64,000 bases of DNA from Desulfuribacillus stibiiarsenatis (GCF_001742305.1 NZ_MJAT01000001.1:62001-126000), one strand, 5' to 3'; numbered from the stretch's first letter, positions 43,310 through 52,920 are shown. Translations and numbers: made by a program. The notes: generated by a model from the letters alone, not told the origin.

Positions 43310-44431
43310 GTGGATTCTAATAAAAATATGGTTCTACCGAACCAATGGATCACTAACTTTCAGTTGTTCTGTCTAATCATTCTCGTGCGGTCTATGGCTG
43401 CTATTAGTTTAACGCCTGTACTTACGTCAGGTTATACAAGACAAGATGTTTGGATTGCAGTACTACTATCTATTTTCGCAAGCTTTATCCAACTCTGGAT
43501 TGTAGTGAAACTATATAAGATGTTTCCTACATTAAAAATTGGCCAAATTATTGACCATGTGTTAGGAAAATATCTTGGGAAAATAGGTAATTTTATATTT
43601 GTACTATTCTTTTATATTTTGGCTATATATTGGTGTGCGTATGTAACGAATCTAGCAGATGTAATTCTTCCTGAGACACCGCGTCCAGTCATTAAGTGGA
43701 GCTTTTTGTTCGTATGTTTCTACGCACTCTATAAAGGGCCCGCAAGTATTTTACGGTCTAGTGGTTTTATATTCATCTCGTTAGTTGGGTCTTATTTTTT
43801 CTTGGTGGTGTTTTTAGTGCCAGAGTTTGACTTTGCGCAGTTTAAACCCATCCTATATTATGGTTGGACTCCCATATTAGTAGGTACTATTGTGCCTTCC
43901 GTACTATTTTTTGAAAGCATTATGCTTTTGCAATTTTTACCTATGGTTAGAGCAAATCAATGGACCGTGCGAATTCCGTTTTTTGCGCACGTATTTGCCG
44001 GACTATTGTTATTGGTTACTGCTTGTTTATTAGTCATGGTATTTGGACCGATTGAGGCGGAGAAAATACAGTTTACAGTGTTTACATTAGTACGAGCCAT
44101 TTCATTAGGTGACTATGTAGAACGGTTAGAATTTGTTGTAATCGCTGCATGGTTTTCTGTGATTTTTTTTGGGACGACAACATTTATCTATATCACCAGA
44201 GAAATTCTATTGAATATGATAAAAAGGTTAAATAGCTATGATCAATATGTGAATGTTGGAATGGTATTGGTGATTGGCTGGTTGGTTCCCAAAATGTTTC
44301 CAGATATGCTTGTTTTGCTTGAGTTCTATCGTGTAGATCAATACGGATTTAGTGGTTTTGTCATAGCTGGGGCATTTCCAATAATATTATTCATTGTCGC
44401 GAATTTGCGTAAACAGGGGGCGAAGCTATGA
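43310..44431 (+). CDS. Spore germination protein, GerB family (B subunit, permease type)
   Basis: A 373-residue membrane protein of the endospore germination permease family (amino acid/polyamine/organocation superfamily), with about ten predicted spans. Landmarks are the first span FQLFCLIILVRSMAAISLTP, GQIIDHVLGKYLGKIGN and FESIMLLQFLPMV. The B subunit forms the germinant-binding channel-like part of Ger receptors. The GTG start is preceded by AAAGGGAG in the 18-base gap after the A subunit. The stop overlaps the C subunit start (ATGA). Confidence 0.92.
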   Translation: MDSNKNMVLPNQWITNFQLFCLIILVRSMAAISLTPVLTSGYTRQDVWIAVLLSIFASFIQLWIVVKLYKMFPTLKIGQIIDHVLGKYLGKIGNFIFVLFFYILAIYWCAYVTNLADVILPETPRPVIKWSFLFVCFYALYKGPASILRSSGFIFISLVGSYFFLVVFLVPEFDFAQFKPILYYGWTPILVGTIVPSVLFFESIMLLQFLPMVRANQWTVRIPFFAHVFAGLLLLVTACLLVMVFGPIEAEKIQFTVFTLVRAISLGDYVERLEFVVIAAWFSVIFFGTTTFIYITREILLNMIKRLNSYDQYVNVGMVLVIGWLVPKMFPDMLVLLEFYRVDQYGFSGFVIAGAFPIILFIVANLRKQGAKL

Positions 44432-45582
44432 GAAGAAACATGACGGCGGTAATGCTTGTATGCTGTTTGTTCATCACAGGCTGTTGGAACCGCGTAGAAA
44501 TGAATGAACTTAACTTTGTCATAGGCGCTGGAATTGATGTAAAGGATGATGAGGTTCAACTTATAGCTCAAGTAGCAAGACCGGATGTATTAGCAGCTGA
44601 CGCACCACAAGAAAAGGCGTATCGAACATTTACTGGCACTGGGAAGACAATCTTCGATGCGATTCGCGACGTTACGTTGCGTTCACCAAGAAAGCTGTTC
44701 TGGGGACATCATCAAGTGTTGTTGGTTAGTGAAAAAATGGCGGAAGAAGGTTTATTAGAGACGCTCGCATTCTTTGCACGTGATCATGAAACTTCTCGTC
44801 ACGTGCATATTGCCATTGGAGAAGGGGAGTTTAAAAAGCTATTTACGGAACACGTTTATGAGAGATCCATTCCAATGATGTTTCTTGTTCCATTAATGGA
44901 GGGTTATAAAGCAAATGCTAAGACTTTTGCGATTAAACTTCATGAATTTTTAAAAATTAATAGCACACCAGGGATGTGTGTATCGTTGCCAATCGTAAGA
45001 CTTCGCCAAGAGAATGGATTTAACATGTATGAAATGCATGGAACAGCCTTATTTAATGAGAATAAAATGGTGGGTAAGCTGACGCCTGAAGAGACACGAG
45101 GGCTGTTATGGTTGCGTGATGAAGTGGAGTCAGCCATTATTCCCATGAATATCACGGAAACGGCAAAGGAGAAAGATCCATTAGTTCAAGAGGTAAGCTT
45201 TGAGGTTCTGAGTGCCAAGACCAAAATTACAGCAGATGGTGAATTAAAATTTACTGTGAAATCAGAAGTAGACGTTAGCTTTGGTGAGGACAATTTCCGT
45301 GAAGAAGTTCCACGCTCGGAAGAGCGAAAAATTATAAAAAAAATGACGGATAAAGCAAAGAAAATCATCGAATCAGATATGAAACAATATGTTGAACGCT
45401 CTAAGGAGTTCACCACCGATCCCGCAGGTTTTGGCCGTGCAATGTACCGCCAAAAGCCAAATGAATGGCGAAAGTATGAGGCTATATGGTGTGAAAAAAT
45501 GTACCCTCAAATTGAAGTGACCTATGATATCACTGTTAAGAAATCAGGGAATATGATGCTAAGGGACTTAGATGCACAATAG
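44428..45582 (+). CDS. Spore germination lipoprotein, Ger(x)C family (C subunit)
   Basis: A 384-residue lipoprotein. The signal peptide ends at the lipobox FITGC, so Cys19 is the lipidated residue. Early landmarks CWNRVEMNELNFVIGAGID and the KLFWGHHQVLLVSEKMA segment match GerC. It ends with KYEAIWCEKMYPQIEV, also family-typical. GerC proteins need diacylglyceryl transfer (Lgt) for function in B. subtilis. It is translationally coupled to the B subunit (four-base overlap). Confidence 0.92.
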   Translation: MRRNMTAVMLVCCLFITGCWNRVEMNELNFVIGAGIDVKDDEVQLIAQVARPDVLAADAPQEKAYRTFTGTGKTIFDAIRDVTLRSPRKLFWGHHQVLLVSEKMAEEGLLETLAFFARDHETSRHVHIAIGEGEFKKLFTEHVYERSIPMMFLVPLMEGYKANAKTFAIKLHEFLKINSTPGMCVSLPIVRLRQENGFNMYEMHGTALFNENKMVGKLTPEETRGLLWLRDEVESAIIPMNITETAKEKDPLVQEVSFEVLSAKTKITADGELKFTVKSEVDVSFGEDNFREEVPRSEERKIIKKMTDKAKKIIESDMKQYVERSKEFTTDPAGFGRAMYRQKPNEWRKYEAIWCEKMYPQIEVTYDITVKKSGNMMLRDLDAQ

Positions 45583-45813
45583 AAAAATGGATGAAATGAT
45601 GAAACGAATTATTCGATAGACAAAGTATTTTATCCTTAGAATTTGTTTGTCAATTTCCTAGAGAGTTGTGATATAATAACTGATTGTATACTAACATATG
45701 GTATAATCTGAGGGATAATATAAAGCGGAACGGATATTATAGAAGGTTTAAAGAGTGACTTGAATTGTGAGTTTCTTTTTTGTAATAGTTTGTTAAGGGT
45801 AGGGGATGTACAT

Positions 45814-46924
45814 ATGCTATTAAGTGAAATTAAGACAGATATTATGAAGCTGAAGAAGAATTATGAAGAGATTCGGAGGTCTCTTTGACTTAGCAGATAA
45901 AGAACAACGCATCGAACGCTTTGATGCCATGATGGGGGAGCCTGACTTTTGGAATGACCAACAGGAAGCGCAAAAGGTCATCAATGAAGCCAATGCGATT
46001 AAGAAGTTTGTCGATCGATTTCGTGTTTTAGAAGGAATCCATGACGAGATGACTACCCTGTACGAACTGATTGAAGAAGAGAAGGAAGAAAGTTTACTAC
46101 CGGATTTACAGAAAAGTTATGATGACTTAGAACGAGAAATTAATGTTTTTGAACTAGAATTGATGCTAAACGGTCCTTATGATAAGAATAGTGCAATTCT
46201 TGAAATTCATCCAGGAGCTGGTGGGACAGAATCGCAGGACTGGGCCGAAATGTTGTTACGCTTATATACGCGATGGGCGGAACGGCGTGGCTTCCAAGTC
46301 GAAACCTTGGATTACCTTGCAGGGGATGAAGCAGGAGTCAAGAGTGTAACATTATTGATAAAAGGATATAATGCGTACGGATATTTAAGCTCAGAACGTG
46401 GGGTGCATCGATTAGTGCGAATTTCCCCGTTTGATGCATCTGGTCGTAGGCACACTTCCTTTGTGTCAGTCAATATTATGCCAGAGCTAGATAATGATGT
46501 AGATATTGAAATTCGCGAAGAAGATTTGAAGATTGATACATACAGGTCTGGTGGGGCTGGCGGTCAGCACGTCAACACGACAGATTCGGCAGTGCGCATC
46601 ACTCACTTGCCATCGGGTATAGTGGTGACTTGCCAATCCGAGCGTTCCCAAATTAAGAATCGAGCGGCTGCTATGAAGATGCTTCAAGGCCGCTTACTAG
46701 AAAAGAAGTTAGAGGAACAGCGTCAAGAAAATCTAGCAATTCGTGGCGAGCAAAAGGATAATGGTTGGGGAAGTCAGATACGATCCTACGTGTTCCACCC
46801 GTATTCAATGGTGAAGGATCACCGCACGAATGTAGAAGTAGGCAACGTGCAAGCAGTCATGGATGGCGATATCGAAATGTTTATCGATGCTTGGCTTCGT
46901 CAGAAATTGAAGGTGACAGAATAA
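45814..46924 (+). CDS. prfB: Peptide chain release factor 2, with programmed +1 frameshift
   Basis: The gene starts at ATG 45814 and is read to codon 24 (CTT), then meets an in-frame TGA at 45886-45888. A +1 shift resumes at GAC 45887, so the joined frame is 45814-45885 plus 45887-46924. The product is 369 residues. The stop-codon recognition motif SPF is in [13 protein letters not shown] and the catalytic GGQ loop is [25 protein letters not shown] at 45875-45880 serves as the internal stimulator. Low RF2 slows termination at TGA and favours the shift, giving autoregulation. The upstream 230 bases contain several TATAAT-like hexamers, but no promoter I can fix with confidence. Confidence 0.95.
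45875..45889 (+). promoter_or_regulatory. RF2 programmed frameshift element
   Basis: CGGAGG, TCT, CTT TGA C: a Shine-Dalgarno-like hexamer three bases before the slippery CTT, then TGA followed by C, a poor termination context. This is the standard prfB frameshift site. Confidence 0.95.
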
Positions 46925-47787
46925 TGCCAAATAGAGAAGCAGGATTAAAGAACACTTTACAAGAATATGTACTATTATCCTTTGGTAGCTTGTGTTTAGC
47001 CCTGGCACTGAATTGGTTCTTGATTCCGAATCAAATTGCATCCGGTGGAATTAGTGGTATCGCCAATATTATTTTCCATGTGACTGGAATCCCTGTGTGG
47101 ATGTCACTGCTAGCGATTAATGTACCTGTATTTATCATAGGAACGATGATTCTCGGTTCGAAAACAGGGATAAAATCTTTTATTGGGCTTGTGCTTGTGT
47201 CGGTATTTATCTTTGCGACCGATTGGGTCGATCCTTTAACAGATAATTTATTGCTCGCCGCACTCTATGGGGGGTTACTTGTCGGTGTTGGCTTGGGCTT
47301 CGTATTCCGGGCTCGCGCAAGTACTGGTGGGACAGACCTTATCGCTCAAGTCGTACATAAGTATACAGGGTTAAGCCTTGGAATCTGCATGCTGTTTATT
47401 GACGGGATGGTCATTGTGACAGCGGCGATTGTCTTCGGGGCAGAATTTGGTCTCATGGCACTTTTAAGTTTATATGTAACAAGCAAGACGATTGACTTAG
47501 TGCAAGAAGGGTTTAGCTTTGAGAAATTCGCTCTCATTATATCGGAGAAATCAGAGGATCTGCAGCAGGCAATCCTAGTCGATTTAGACCGAGGGGTGAC
47601 AAAGCTTCACGCCCAAGGTGGTTTCACCGGAATTGACCGCCCGATTTTAATGTGTGTAGTGGAACAGAAAGAAGTATCGGCACTGAAGAAAATGGTCAAG
47701 GAAGTTGACCCCGATGCTTTTGTCATTATTGCTCCTGCACAAGAGGTACTTGGAAGAGGTTTCCGAGGGGTCAAGAAGATAACATAG
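46924..47787 (+). CDS. YitT family membrane protein
   Basis: A 287-residue protein of the YitT/DUF161 type. About five membrane spans occur in residues ~12-195, with the conserved LNWFLIPNQIASGGISGIANI early and RARASTGGTDLIAQV after the fourth span. The last ~85 residues form a cytoplasmic DUF2179 domain (FALIISEKSEDLQQAILVDLDRGVTKLHAQGGFTG, landmark ILVDLDRGVT). The ATG overlaps the prfB stop by one base and AAGGTG precedes it. The function of the family is not settled; some members are thought to be transporters. Confidence 0.9.
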   Translation: MPNREAGLKNTLQEYVLLSFGSLCLALALNWFLIPNQIASGGISGIANIIFHVTGIPVWMSLLAINVPVFIIGTMILGSKTGIKSFIGLVLVSVFIFATDWVDPLTDNLLLAALYGGLLVGVGLGFVFRARASTGGTDLIAQVVHKYTGLSLGICMLFIDGMVIVTAAIVFGAEFGLMALLSLYVTSKTIDLVQEGFSFEKFALIISEKSEDLQQAILVDLDRGVTKLHAQGGFTGIDRPILMCVVEQKEVSALKKMVKEVDPDAFVIIAPAQEVLGRGFRGVKKIT

Positions 47788-47901
47788 TTTACTCGAAATA
47801 AGGCGACTAAGGTTCAGTGGACAAAAACACCACAGAACACGAGTCTTCTTTAATAATTATTATTAATGAATCATTAATGAATCATGTATGGAGGGATTAT
47901 T

Positions 47902-48750
47902 ATGCAAAAAGAGCAATTGATTCTTATTCAAGAAAAAGCAAGACTCATTCGTCAAGATATTTGCACAATGACATGCAAAGCAAAATCAGGACATCCAGGG
48001 GGATCACTATCGTCTGCGGATATCGTGGCATATTTGTATTTCCATGCGATGAATGTAGACCCGAAAAACCCGAAAGACCCAAACCGCGACCGTTTTGTTC
48101 TTAGTAAGGGACATGCTTCCCCAGTATTATACGGTGCACTTGCGGAGAAAGGTTTCTTTCCACGTGAAGAGCTTTTAAACTTTAGAAAAATTGGTGCTAT
48201 GCTGCAAGGTCACCCAGAAATGAAAGGAACTCCTGGTGTTGATATGAGCACTGGATCATTAGGACAAGGCCTTGCGGCTGCTAATGGTATGGCACTTGCA
48301 GGGAAGTTGGACAAGAAGGACTATCGCGTATTCGTAGTCATGGGTGACGGAGAAATCCAAGAAGGTATGATTTGGGAAGCGGCTATGGCTTCTGCCCATT
48401 ATAAATTAGATAACGTAACAGCATTCTTAGATTATAACGGCTTACAAATTGATGGACCGACAGAAGAAGTTATGTCTTTATGTGACGTAGCGGCAAAGTG
48501 GCAATCCTTCTGCTGGCACACGATTGAAATTGATGGACATAACATTGAGGAAATTCATGCAGCTGTGGAAGAAGCGAAGACGGTGAAAGGCAAACCGACG
48601 ATTATTATTGCGAAGACAGTCAAAGGTAAAGGTGTATCGTACATGGAGAATCAAGTGGGCTGGCATGGAAATGCACCAAGTGATGAACAACTAGAGACTG
48701 CATTAGCAGATCTAGCGGATATAGCTGATTTTTGTGGAGGTGCACAATAA
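47902..48750 (+). CDS. Transketolase, N-terminal subunit
   Basis: A 282-residue half of a split transketolase, carrying the thiamine diphosphate-binding domain. CKAKSGHPGGSLSSADIVAYLYF (~26-48) and LSKGHASPVLYG occur near the start. The diphosphate/Mg motif is GDGEIQEGMIWEAAM with NN replaced by the family pattern, followed by FLDYNGLQIDG. It forms the active site with the next gene product. Start ATG 47902 follows GGAGGG; an earlier ATG at 47884 precedes that site. Two-subunit transketolases are frequent in Clostridia and archaea and less usual in Bacillus, which has one long polypeptide. Confidence 0.93.
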   Translation: MQKEQLILIQEKARLIRQDICTMTCKAKSGHPGGSLSSADIVAYLYFHAMNVDPKNPKDPNRDRFVLSKGHASPVLYGALAEKGFFPREELLNFRKIGAMLQGHPEMKGTPGVDMSTGSLGQGLAAANGMALAGKLDKKDYRVFVVMGDGEIQEGMIWEAAMASAHYKLDNVTAFLDYNGLQIDGPTEEVMSLCDVAAKWQSFCWHTIEIDGHNIEEIHAAVEEAKTVKGKPTIIIAKTVKGKGVSYMENQVGWHGNAPSDEQLETALADLADIADFCGGAQ

Positions 48751-49679
48751 TGACGAAAATTGCAACTCGTGATGCATATGGGAAAGCGTTAGTAGAATTA
48801 GGAAAAATAAATCAAAATATCGTGGTATTAGATGCGGACTTATCGAAGTCAACGAAGACTGCGGATTTTGCGAAGGAGTTTCCAGAGAGATTCTTCGATA
48901 TGGGAATCGCTGAGCAAGGAATGATGGGTACTGCTGCGGGTTTTGCTACGGCAGGGAAGATTCCTTTCGCTAGCACATTTGCGGTATTTGCAACGGCACG
49001 TGTTATGGACCAAGTTCGTAACTCGATTGCCTATCCGAAGTTAAATGTAAAGATTGCAGCAACCCATGCAGGCTTAACTGTTGGGGAAGATGGTGGATCT
49101 CACCAAGCGATTGAAGATATAGCGTACATGCGTGCAGTACCGAATATGACGGTAATTGTACCTGCTGATGCAGAAGAGACGAAGCAAGTAATTTTCCAAG
49201 CAGCTGAATACAACGGGCCTGTCTATATCCGTTTAGGAAGACCGAATGTTCCAGTTCTTTTTGATGAAAATTACAAGTTTGAAATCGGTAAAGGTCATCA
49301 GATGCGTGACGGTTCTGATGTCACAATCATTGCTACTGGGATTATGGTGAGTAAAGCATTAGAAGCTGCTGACAAGCTTAAAGAGCAAGGGATTTCTGCT
49401 CGTGTCATTAACATTGCTACGATTAAGCCAATCGACAAAGATATTATCATTAAGGCAGCAAACGAAACAAGGGCAATTATCACGGCAGAAGAGCATTCTA
49501 TCATAGGCGGTCTCGGAAGTGCTGTTGCGGAAGTGTTGTCAGAAAACGCACCAACTAAAATGAAGCGAATCGGCGTGCAAGATACTTTTGGAGAATCTGG
49601 AACGCCTGATGCACTACTAGAAAAGTATGGATTAACGGCTGTTAAGATAGCAGAAGCTGCGATTGAAATTTTAAAGTAA
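48750..49679 (+). CDS. Transketolase, C-terminal subunit
   Basis: A 309-residue half containing the pyrimidine-binding and C-terminal transketolase domains. The catalytic Glu region is RFFDMGIAEQGMMGTAAGFA, with GLTVGEDGGSHQAIEDIAYMR further on and EEHSIIGGLGSAVAE near the C-terminus. ATG 48750 overlaps the stop of the N-terminal subunit by one base; GGAGGTG at 48736-48742 is its ribosome site. The pair serves the non-oxidative pentose phosphate pathway, for instance to make precursors for aromatic amino acids and nucleotides. Confidence 0.94.
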   Translation: MTKIATRDAYGKALVELGKINQNIVVLDADLSKSTKTADFAKEFPERFFDMGIAEQGMMGTAAGFATAGKIPFASTFAVFATARVMDQVRNSIAYPKLNVKIAATHAGLTVGEDGGSHQAIEDIAYMRAVPNMTVIVPADAEETKQVIFQAAEYNGPVYIRLGRPNVPVLFDENYKFEIGKGHQMRDGSDVTIIATGIMVSKALEAADKLKEQGISARVINIATIKPIDKDIIIKAANETRAIITAEEHSIIGGLGSAVAEVLSENAPTKMKRIGVQDTFGESGTPDALLEKYGLTAVKIAEAAIEILK

Positions 49680-49742
49680 TATATTTCTACACACCCTGCA
49701 TATAATGTACAAGCTTACAAAACTCGTATGAAGGGTGATTCC

Positions 49743-50150
49743 ATGAACCGCGTTAATCTAATTACCATTGGAAAAAGAGAAATCATATGGATTGCAATTG
49801 CTGTAGTAGTCGTAGTTGTTACAATCCTTGCAATTGTTTTCCGAGATGGTCAAGAAGTGATTTCAAATCAATCGGGAGTAGCGCCGATTGGGAATAAGCA
49901 AGAGCAATCAGAAGAGTCTACGATTGATGATCGAGAAAGCGCTGCTCGCTGGTATAAGCAATCCTGTTCCTTATGTCATGGAGATGATAAGGAAGGACGC
50001 TTGGATTATCCTAGTCTAATACATGTGAAAGAGAAGTACACTGTGGATGAAATCTACTTGATCATTACTGAAGGAACGCGTGAGATGCATGGTGGATTCC
50101 TTCAAGGCAAGGAAGCAGAAGCAGTTGCTAGGTGGCTTAAAGCAGAGTAA
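49743..50150 (+). CDS. Membrane-anchored monohaem cytochrome c
   Basis: A 135-residue protein with an N-terminal membrane anchor (residues ~13-33, IIWIAIAVVVVVVTILAIVF), a polar linker and one class I cytochrome c domain. The haem-binding site is CSLCH (Cys75, Cys78, His79) and Met116 or so in TREMHGGF is the likely distal ligand. The fold resembles small cytochrome c-551-type proteins of Bacillus. AAGGGTG precedes ATG 49743. It acts outside the cell membrane in electron transfer; partner enzymes are not in the window. Confidence 0.9.
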   Translation: MNRVNLITIGKREIIWIAIAVVVVVVTILAIVFRDGQEVISNQSGVAPIGNKQEQSEESTIDDRESAARWYKQSCSLCHGDDKEGRLDYPSLIHVKEKYTVDEIYLIITEGTREMHGGFLQGKEAEAVARWLKAE

Positions 50151-50278
50151 ACGTTTATATGGTATATATAATTTGTTGAAGGATATTCTTACATATGATC
50201 TTAGAGAAGAAGTCAGTTCGATATGACATTTAAAAGAGAAGTCGGTTTGATGAAGTAAACTGAGAAATTATGATGATT

Positions 50279-50319
50279 GAAAACCTGTGGAACTAGCATT
50301 AGTTTCATGGGTTTTCTTT
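50279..50319 (+). terminator. Rho-independent terminator after the cytochrome c gene
   Basis: GAAAACC and the inner GGAACTA pair with TAGTTTC and GGGTTTTC, followed by TTT. The region between the cytochrome stop and this hairpin (50151-50278) carries two imperfect copies of AGAGAAGTCGGTTTGAT (around 50205 and 50236) and nothing else I can support. Confidence 0.75.
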
Positions 50320-50345
50320 ATCCTGAAAATCCGGAATATTAATGA

Positions 50346-50380
50346 TTGCAATATTATGCAATACTATGTATAATATTGCA
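50346..50380 (+). promoter_or_regulatory. argC promoter with two overlapping ARG-box-like operators
   Basis: TTGCAA, 17 bases, TATAAT (50346-50374). ArgR/AhrC sites follow TGNATWWWWATNCA. TGCAATATTATGCA (50347-50360) and TGTATAATATTGCA (50367-50380) each fit with one mismatch and are centred 20 bp apart, covering the -35 and -10. Arginine-dependent repression by an AhrC-type regulator is expected. Confidence 0.72.
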
Positions 50381-50400
50381 TATTGCACGAAATGATTGAC

Positions 50401-50420
50401 TAGAATTTGACTCAATTCTA
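50401..50420 (+). promoter_or_regulatory. Inverted repeat in the argC leader
   Basis: TAGAATT and AATTCTA are perfect inverted copies around TGACTC. The hairpin would end five bases before the GGGAGGG ribosome site of argC and could affect translation. Confidence 0.4.
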
Positions 50421-50437
50421 TGTAGGGAGGGCTTTAT

Positions 50438-51502
50438 ATGAAGGTTGGTATTATTGGCGTTACAGGTTATGGTGGCATTGAATTATTGCGATGGTTAAAG
50501 GGCCATCCTCATATAAAAGTAGCGTATCTTGGTTCGCATTCGCAGGTAGGGATTGATCTGGTGGATGTGTACCCGCATTTAGAGGGTCAATTATCTCATG
50601 TGATAGATACGGAATTAAAAGCGATTGATATGGACTTAATTGCTAGTAGTTGTGAATTTGTATTTTTGAGCCTTCCTTCTGGTGTAAGTAGCCAATGGGT
50701 ACCGCAGCTATTAGAGCGCGGGCTAAAGGTAGTAGACCTTGGCGGTGACTTCCGACTGCGTGATGCAGAAGCACACGAAAAGTGGTATAAGAAGACAGCT
50801 CCAGACCGAATAAGCCAGAGTAAAGGTATTTACGGTTTAACAGAATTTCATCGAGAAAAGATTGCGAACGCTGAATTTATATCAAATCCAGGATGTTATC
50901 CTACTAGTGTATCGCTAGGGTTAGCGCCACTATTGTTACATGATTTCATAGAAACAAAAGGTATTATCATTGATGCAAAATCAGGCACTTCAGGTGCTGG
51001 TCGAGCAGCCGCTGTAGGAACTCTGTTTTCAGAAGTACAAGAAAGTATCCACGCTTATAAAATTGGCGAGCATCAACATACACCAGAGATTGAACAATTC
51101 TTAAGCGATTTAACGAATAAAGAATTGCGCGTAACTTTTACACCCCACCTTGTTCCGATGACAAGGGGAATACTAAGTACGATGTACGGTCAATTAACGG
51201 ATAAAGCGAAGGCAGCAGGGATTACGACGGAAGGCTTGGTAGATTTCTATCGTGAGTTCTACGCGAAAGAAAAGTTTGTAAGAATTCATAAATCTGGGCA
51301 ATTTCCAAAGACTAAGCTAGTATATGGAACGAATTTCTGTAATATTGGTGTATATGTTGATTCTCGTACAGATCAAGTTGTCGTTGTATCGGCTATTGAT
51401 AATATGGTGAAAGGCGCTGCCGGCCAAGCGATACAAAACATGAATGTAATGTGTGGTTGGGAAGAAGCCACAGGAATCGATTTACTACCGTTGATTCCAT
51501 AA
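50438..51502 (+). CDS. argC: N-acetyl-gamma-glutamyl-phosphate reductase
   Basis: A 354-residue NADPH-dependent enzyme, third step of arginine synthesis. The cofactor loop GVTGYGGIELLRWL is at 8-21. The catalytic cysteine lies in SNPGCYPTS (~150), with KSGTSGAGR downstream and a GEHQHTPEIEQ segment that holds the catalytic His. PHLVPMTRGI also matches. Length agrees with bacterial ArgC (about 345). It leads the arg operon behind an ARG-box-covered promoter. Confidence 0.97.
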   Translation: MKVGIIGVTGYGGIELLRWLKGHPHIKVAYLGSHSQVGIDLVDVYPHLEGQLSHVIDTELKAIDMDLIASSCEFVFLSLPSGVSSQWVPQLLERGLKVVDLGGDFRLRDAEAHEKWYKKTAPDRISQSKGIYGLTEFHREKIANAEFISNPGCYPTSVSLGLAPLLLHDFIETKGIIIDAKSGTSGAGRAAAVGTLFSEVQESIHAYKIGEHQHTPEIEQFLSDLTNKELRVTFTPHLVPMTRGILSTMYGQLTDKAKAAGITTEGLVDFYREFYAKEKFVRIHKSGQFPKTKLVYGTNFCNIGVYVDSRTDQVVVVSAIDNMVKGAAGQAIQNMNVMCGWEEATGIDLLPLIP

Positions 51503-51566
51503 TCAGGATCCCGTCGTAGTTGAAGCTTCAATAATGTAAGCTGTATAAACAAAGAAATGAATATAA

Positions 51567-51580
51567 TGCATAAATATACA
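51567..51580 (+). promoter_or_regulatory. ARG-box-like site upstream of argJ
   Basis: TGCATAAATATACA matches TGNATWWWWATNCA at every constrained position. It lies in the 203-base gap between argC and argJ, flanked by further ATGCAT-like half sites (ATGAATATAATGCAT before it, TTATGCATTGTAT after). I do not see a convincing promoter beside it, so it may be an auxiliary operator. Confidence 0.55.
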
Positions 51581-51705
51581 TCGTTATGCATTGTATGATA
51601 ATAAAGCTTGTGAATTTTACAAGAAACAGAATTGATGATTGACGCGAATAGTTTTAGAGATATGAAATGAAACCGAAGAGATAAGAGGATAGGAGTGTTT
51701 ATACA

Positions 51706-52920
51706 ATGAAAAAGAATTTTACGATTATAGATAATGGGACTGTTACTACACCAAAAGGTTTCTTAGCCCAGGGTGTATATGCAGGGATTAAGAGAAAGAG
51801 AAATGACTTAGGAGTTTTATACTCCGTGAATCCAGCAAGTGCAGCGGGCGTATACACATTAAACGTTGTGCAAGCTGCACCGCTAAAGCTAACGAAGCAA
51901 TGTCTAAAGCAGACGGGAAAGCTGCAAGCAATTGTTGTAAACAGTGGGAATGCCAATGCTTGTACAGGTGTAGAAGGTGACAAGAACGCAAAAATCATGC
52001 AGGAGCTTGTGGCACAAGGGTTAGACATTCCGAATGAATATGTAGGAGTTGCTTCTACTGGGGTTATTGGACAGCAGTTACCAATGGACTGCGTTCGTAA
52101 AGGGATAGAACTGGCGCTAATGGATCTATCTGAAAATGGTGGCACGGGCTTTAGTGAGAGTATTCTAACGACGGATACTTGCGACAAAAACCTTGCCGTG
52201 CAAGTGGAGATTGATGGTGTTACGATTTCTATTGGTGGAGCAGCTAAAGGTTCAGGTATGATTCACCCGAATATGGCAACAATGCTTGGGTTTATTACCA
52301 CAGACGCGGACATTGAGCCGGGCCTACTACAGCAACTATTATCAGACGTAACGGACCAAACGTTCAACATGATCACGGTTGATGGTGATACAAGTACGAA
52401 TGATATGGTACTGGTGATGGCAAATGGTTATTCTGGAGTAAAACTTGATACGAACCATCCGCAGTGGGAAGTATTTAAAGAAGCGTTCAACTATGTTTCT
52501 GAGTACCTAGCGAAGACTATAGCGCGTGATGGTGAAGGTGCTACGAAGTTGATTGAAGTGACTGTCAAAAAAGCAAAGTCGAAAGAACAAGCTTCTATCA
52601 TTGCAAAATCAGTAATCGGCAGCTCGTTAGTGAAATCGGCTGTCTTTGGCGCTGATGCCAACTGGGGAAGAATTGTTTGCGCTGCGGGTTATAGTGGTGC
52701 TGACTTTGATCCAGATAAAATAGAAGTATATCTGATGGGGACGTTGATTTTCCAAAATGGAATGGGTATTACCGTAGATGAAGATGTGCTACAAGAAAAG
52801 ATGAAAGATGAGTTTGTTCCAATTGAGTTAGTTTTACATGATGGAGAAGCACAAGCACGAGCATGGGGCTGTGACTTGACGTATGACTACGTGCGTATCA
52901 ATGCAAGCTATCGCTCGTAA
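51706..52920 (+). CDS. argJ: Bifunctional ornithine acetyltransferase / N-acetylglutamate synthase
   Basis: A 404-residue Ntn-hydrolase-type enzyme that recycles the acetyl group from N-acetylornithine to glutamate. The autocleavage site is in GSGMIHPNMATMLGF, between Ala and Thr, giving alpha and beta chains. NSGNANACTG and the internal DGDTSTNDMV also match. The C-terminal NASYRS end is family-typical. The presence of argJ indicates the cyclic route; no argA or argE lies in the window. A TTG-free, clear ATG start follows GGATAGGAG. Confidence 0.97.
   Translation: MKKNFTIIDNGTVTTPKGFLAQGVYAGIKRKRNDLGVLYSVNPASAAGVYTLNVVQAAPLKLTKQCLKQTGKLQAIVVNSGNANACTGVEGDKNAKIMQELVAQGLDIPNEYVGVASTGVIGQQLPMDCVRKGIELALMDLSENGGTGFSESILTTDTCDKNLAVQVEIDGVTISIGGAAKGSGMIHPNMATMLGFITTDADIEPGLLQQLLSDVTDQTFNMITVDGDTSTNDMVLVMANGYSGVKLDTNHPQWEVFKEAFNYVSEYLAKTIARDGEGATKLIEVTVKKAKSKEQASIIAKSVIGSSLVKSAVFGADANWGRIVCAAGYSGADFDPDKIEVYLMGTLIFQNGMGITVDEDVLQEKMKDEFVPIELVLHDGEAQARAWGCDLTYDYVRINASYRS

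Noticed and set aside
45863-46924. prfB starting at an internal ATG in the main frame
   Set aside because: The upstream ATG 45814 with the CTT TGA C frameshift site gives the normal RF2 N-terminus.
47817-48104. 95-codon plus-strand frame overlapping the transketolase N-terminal gene
   Set aside because: Out of frame with the clear transketolase gene and without its own conserved features.
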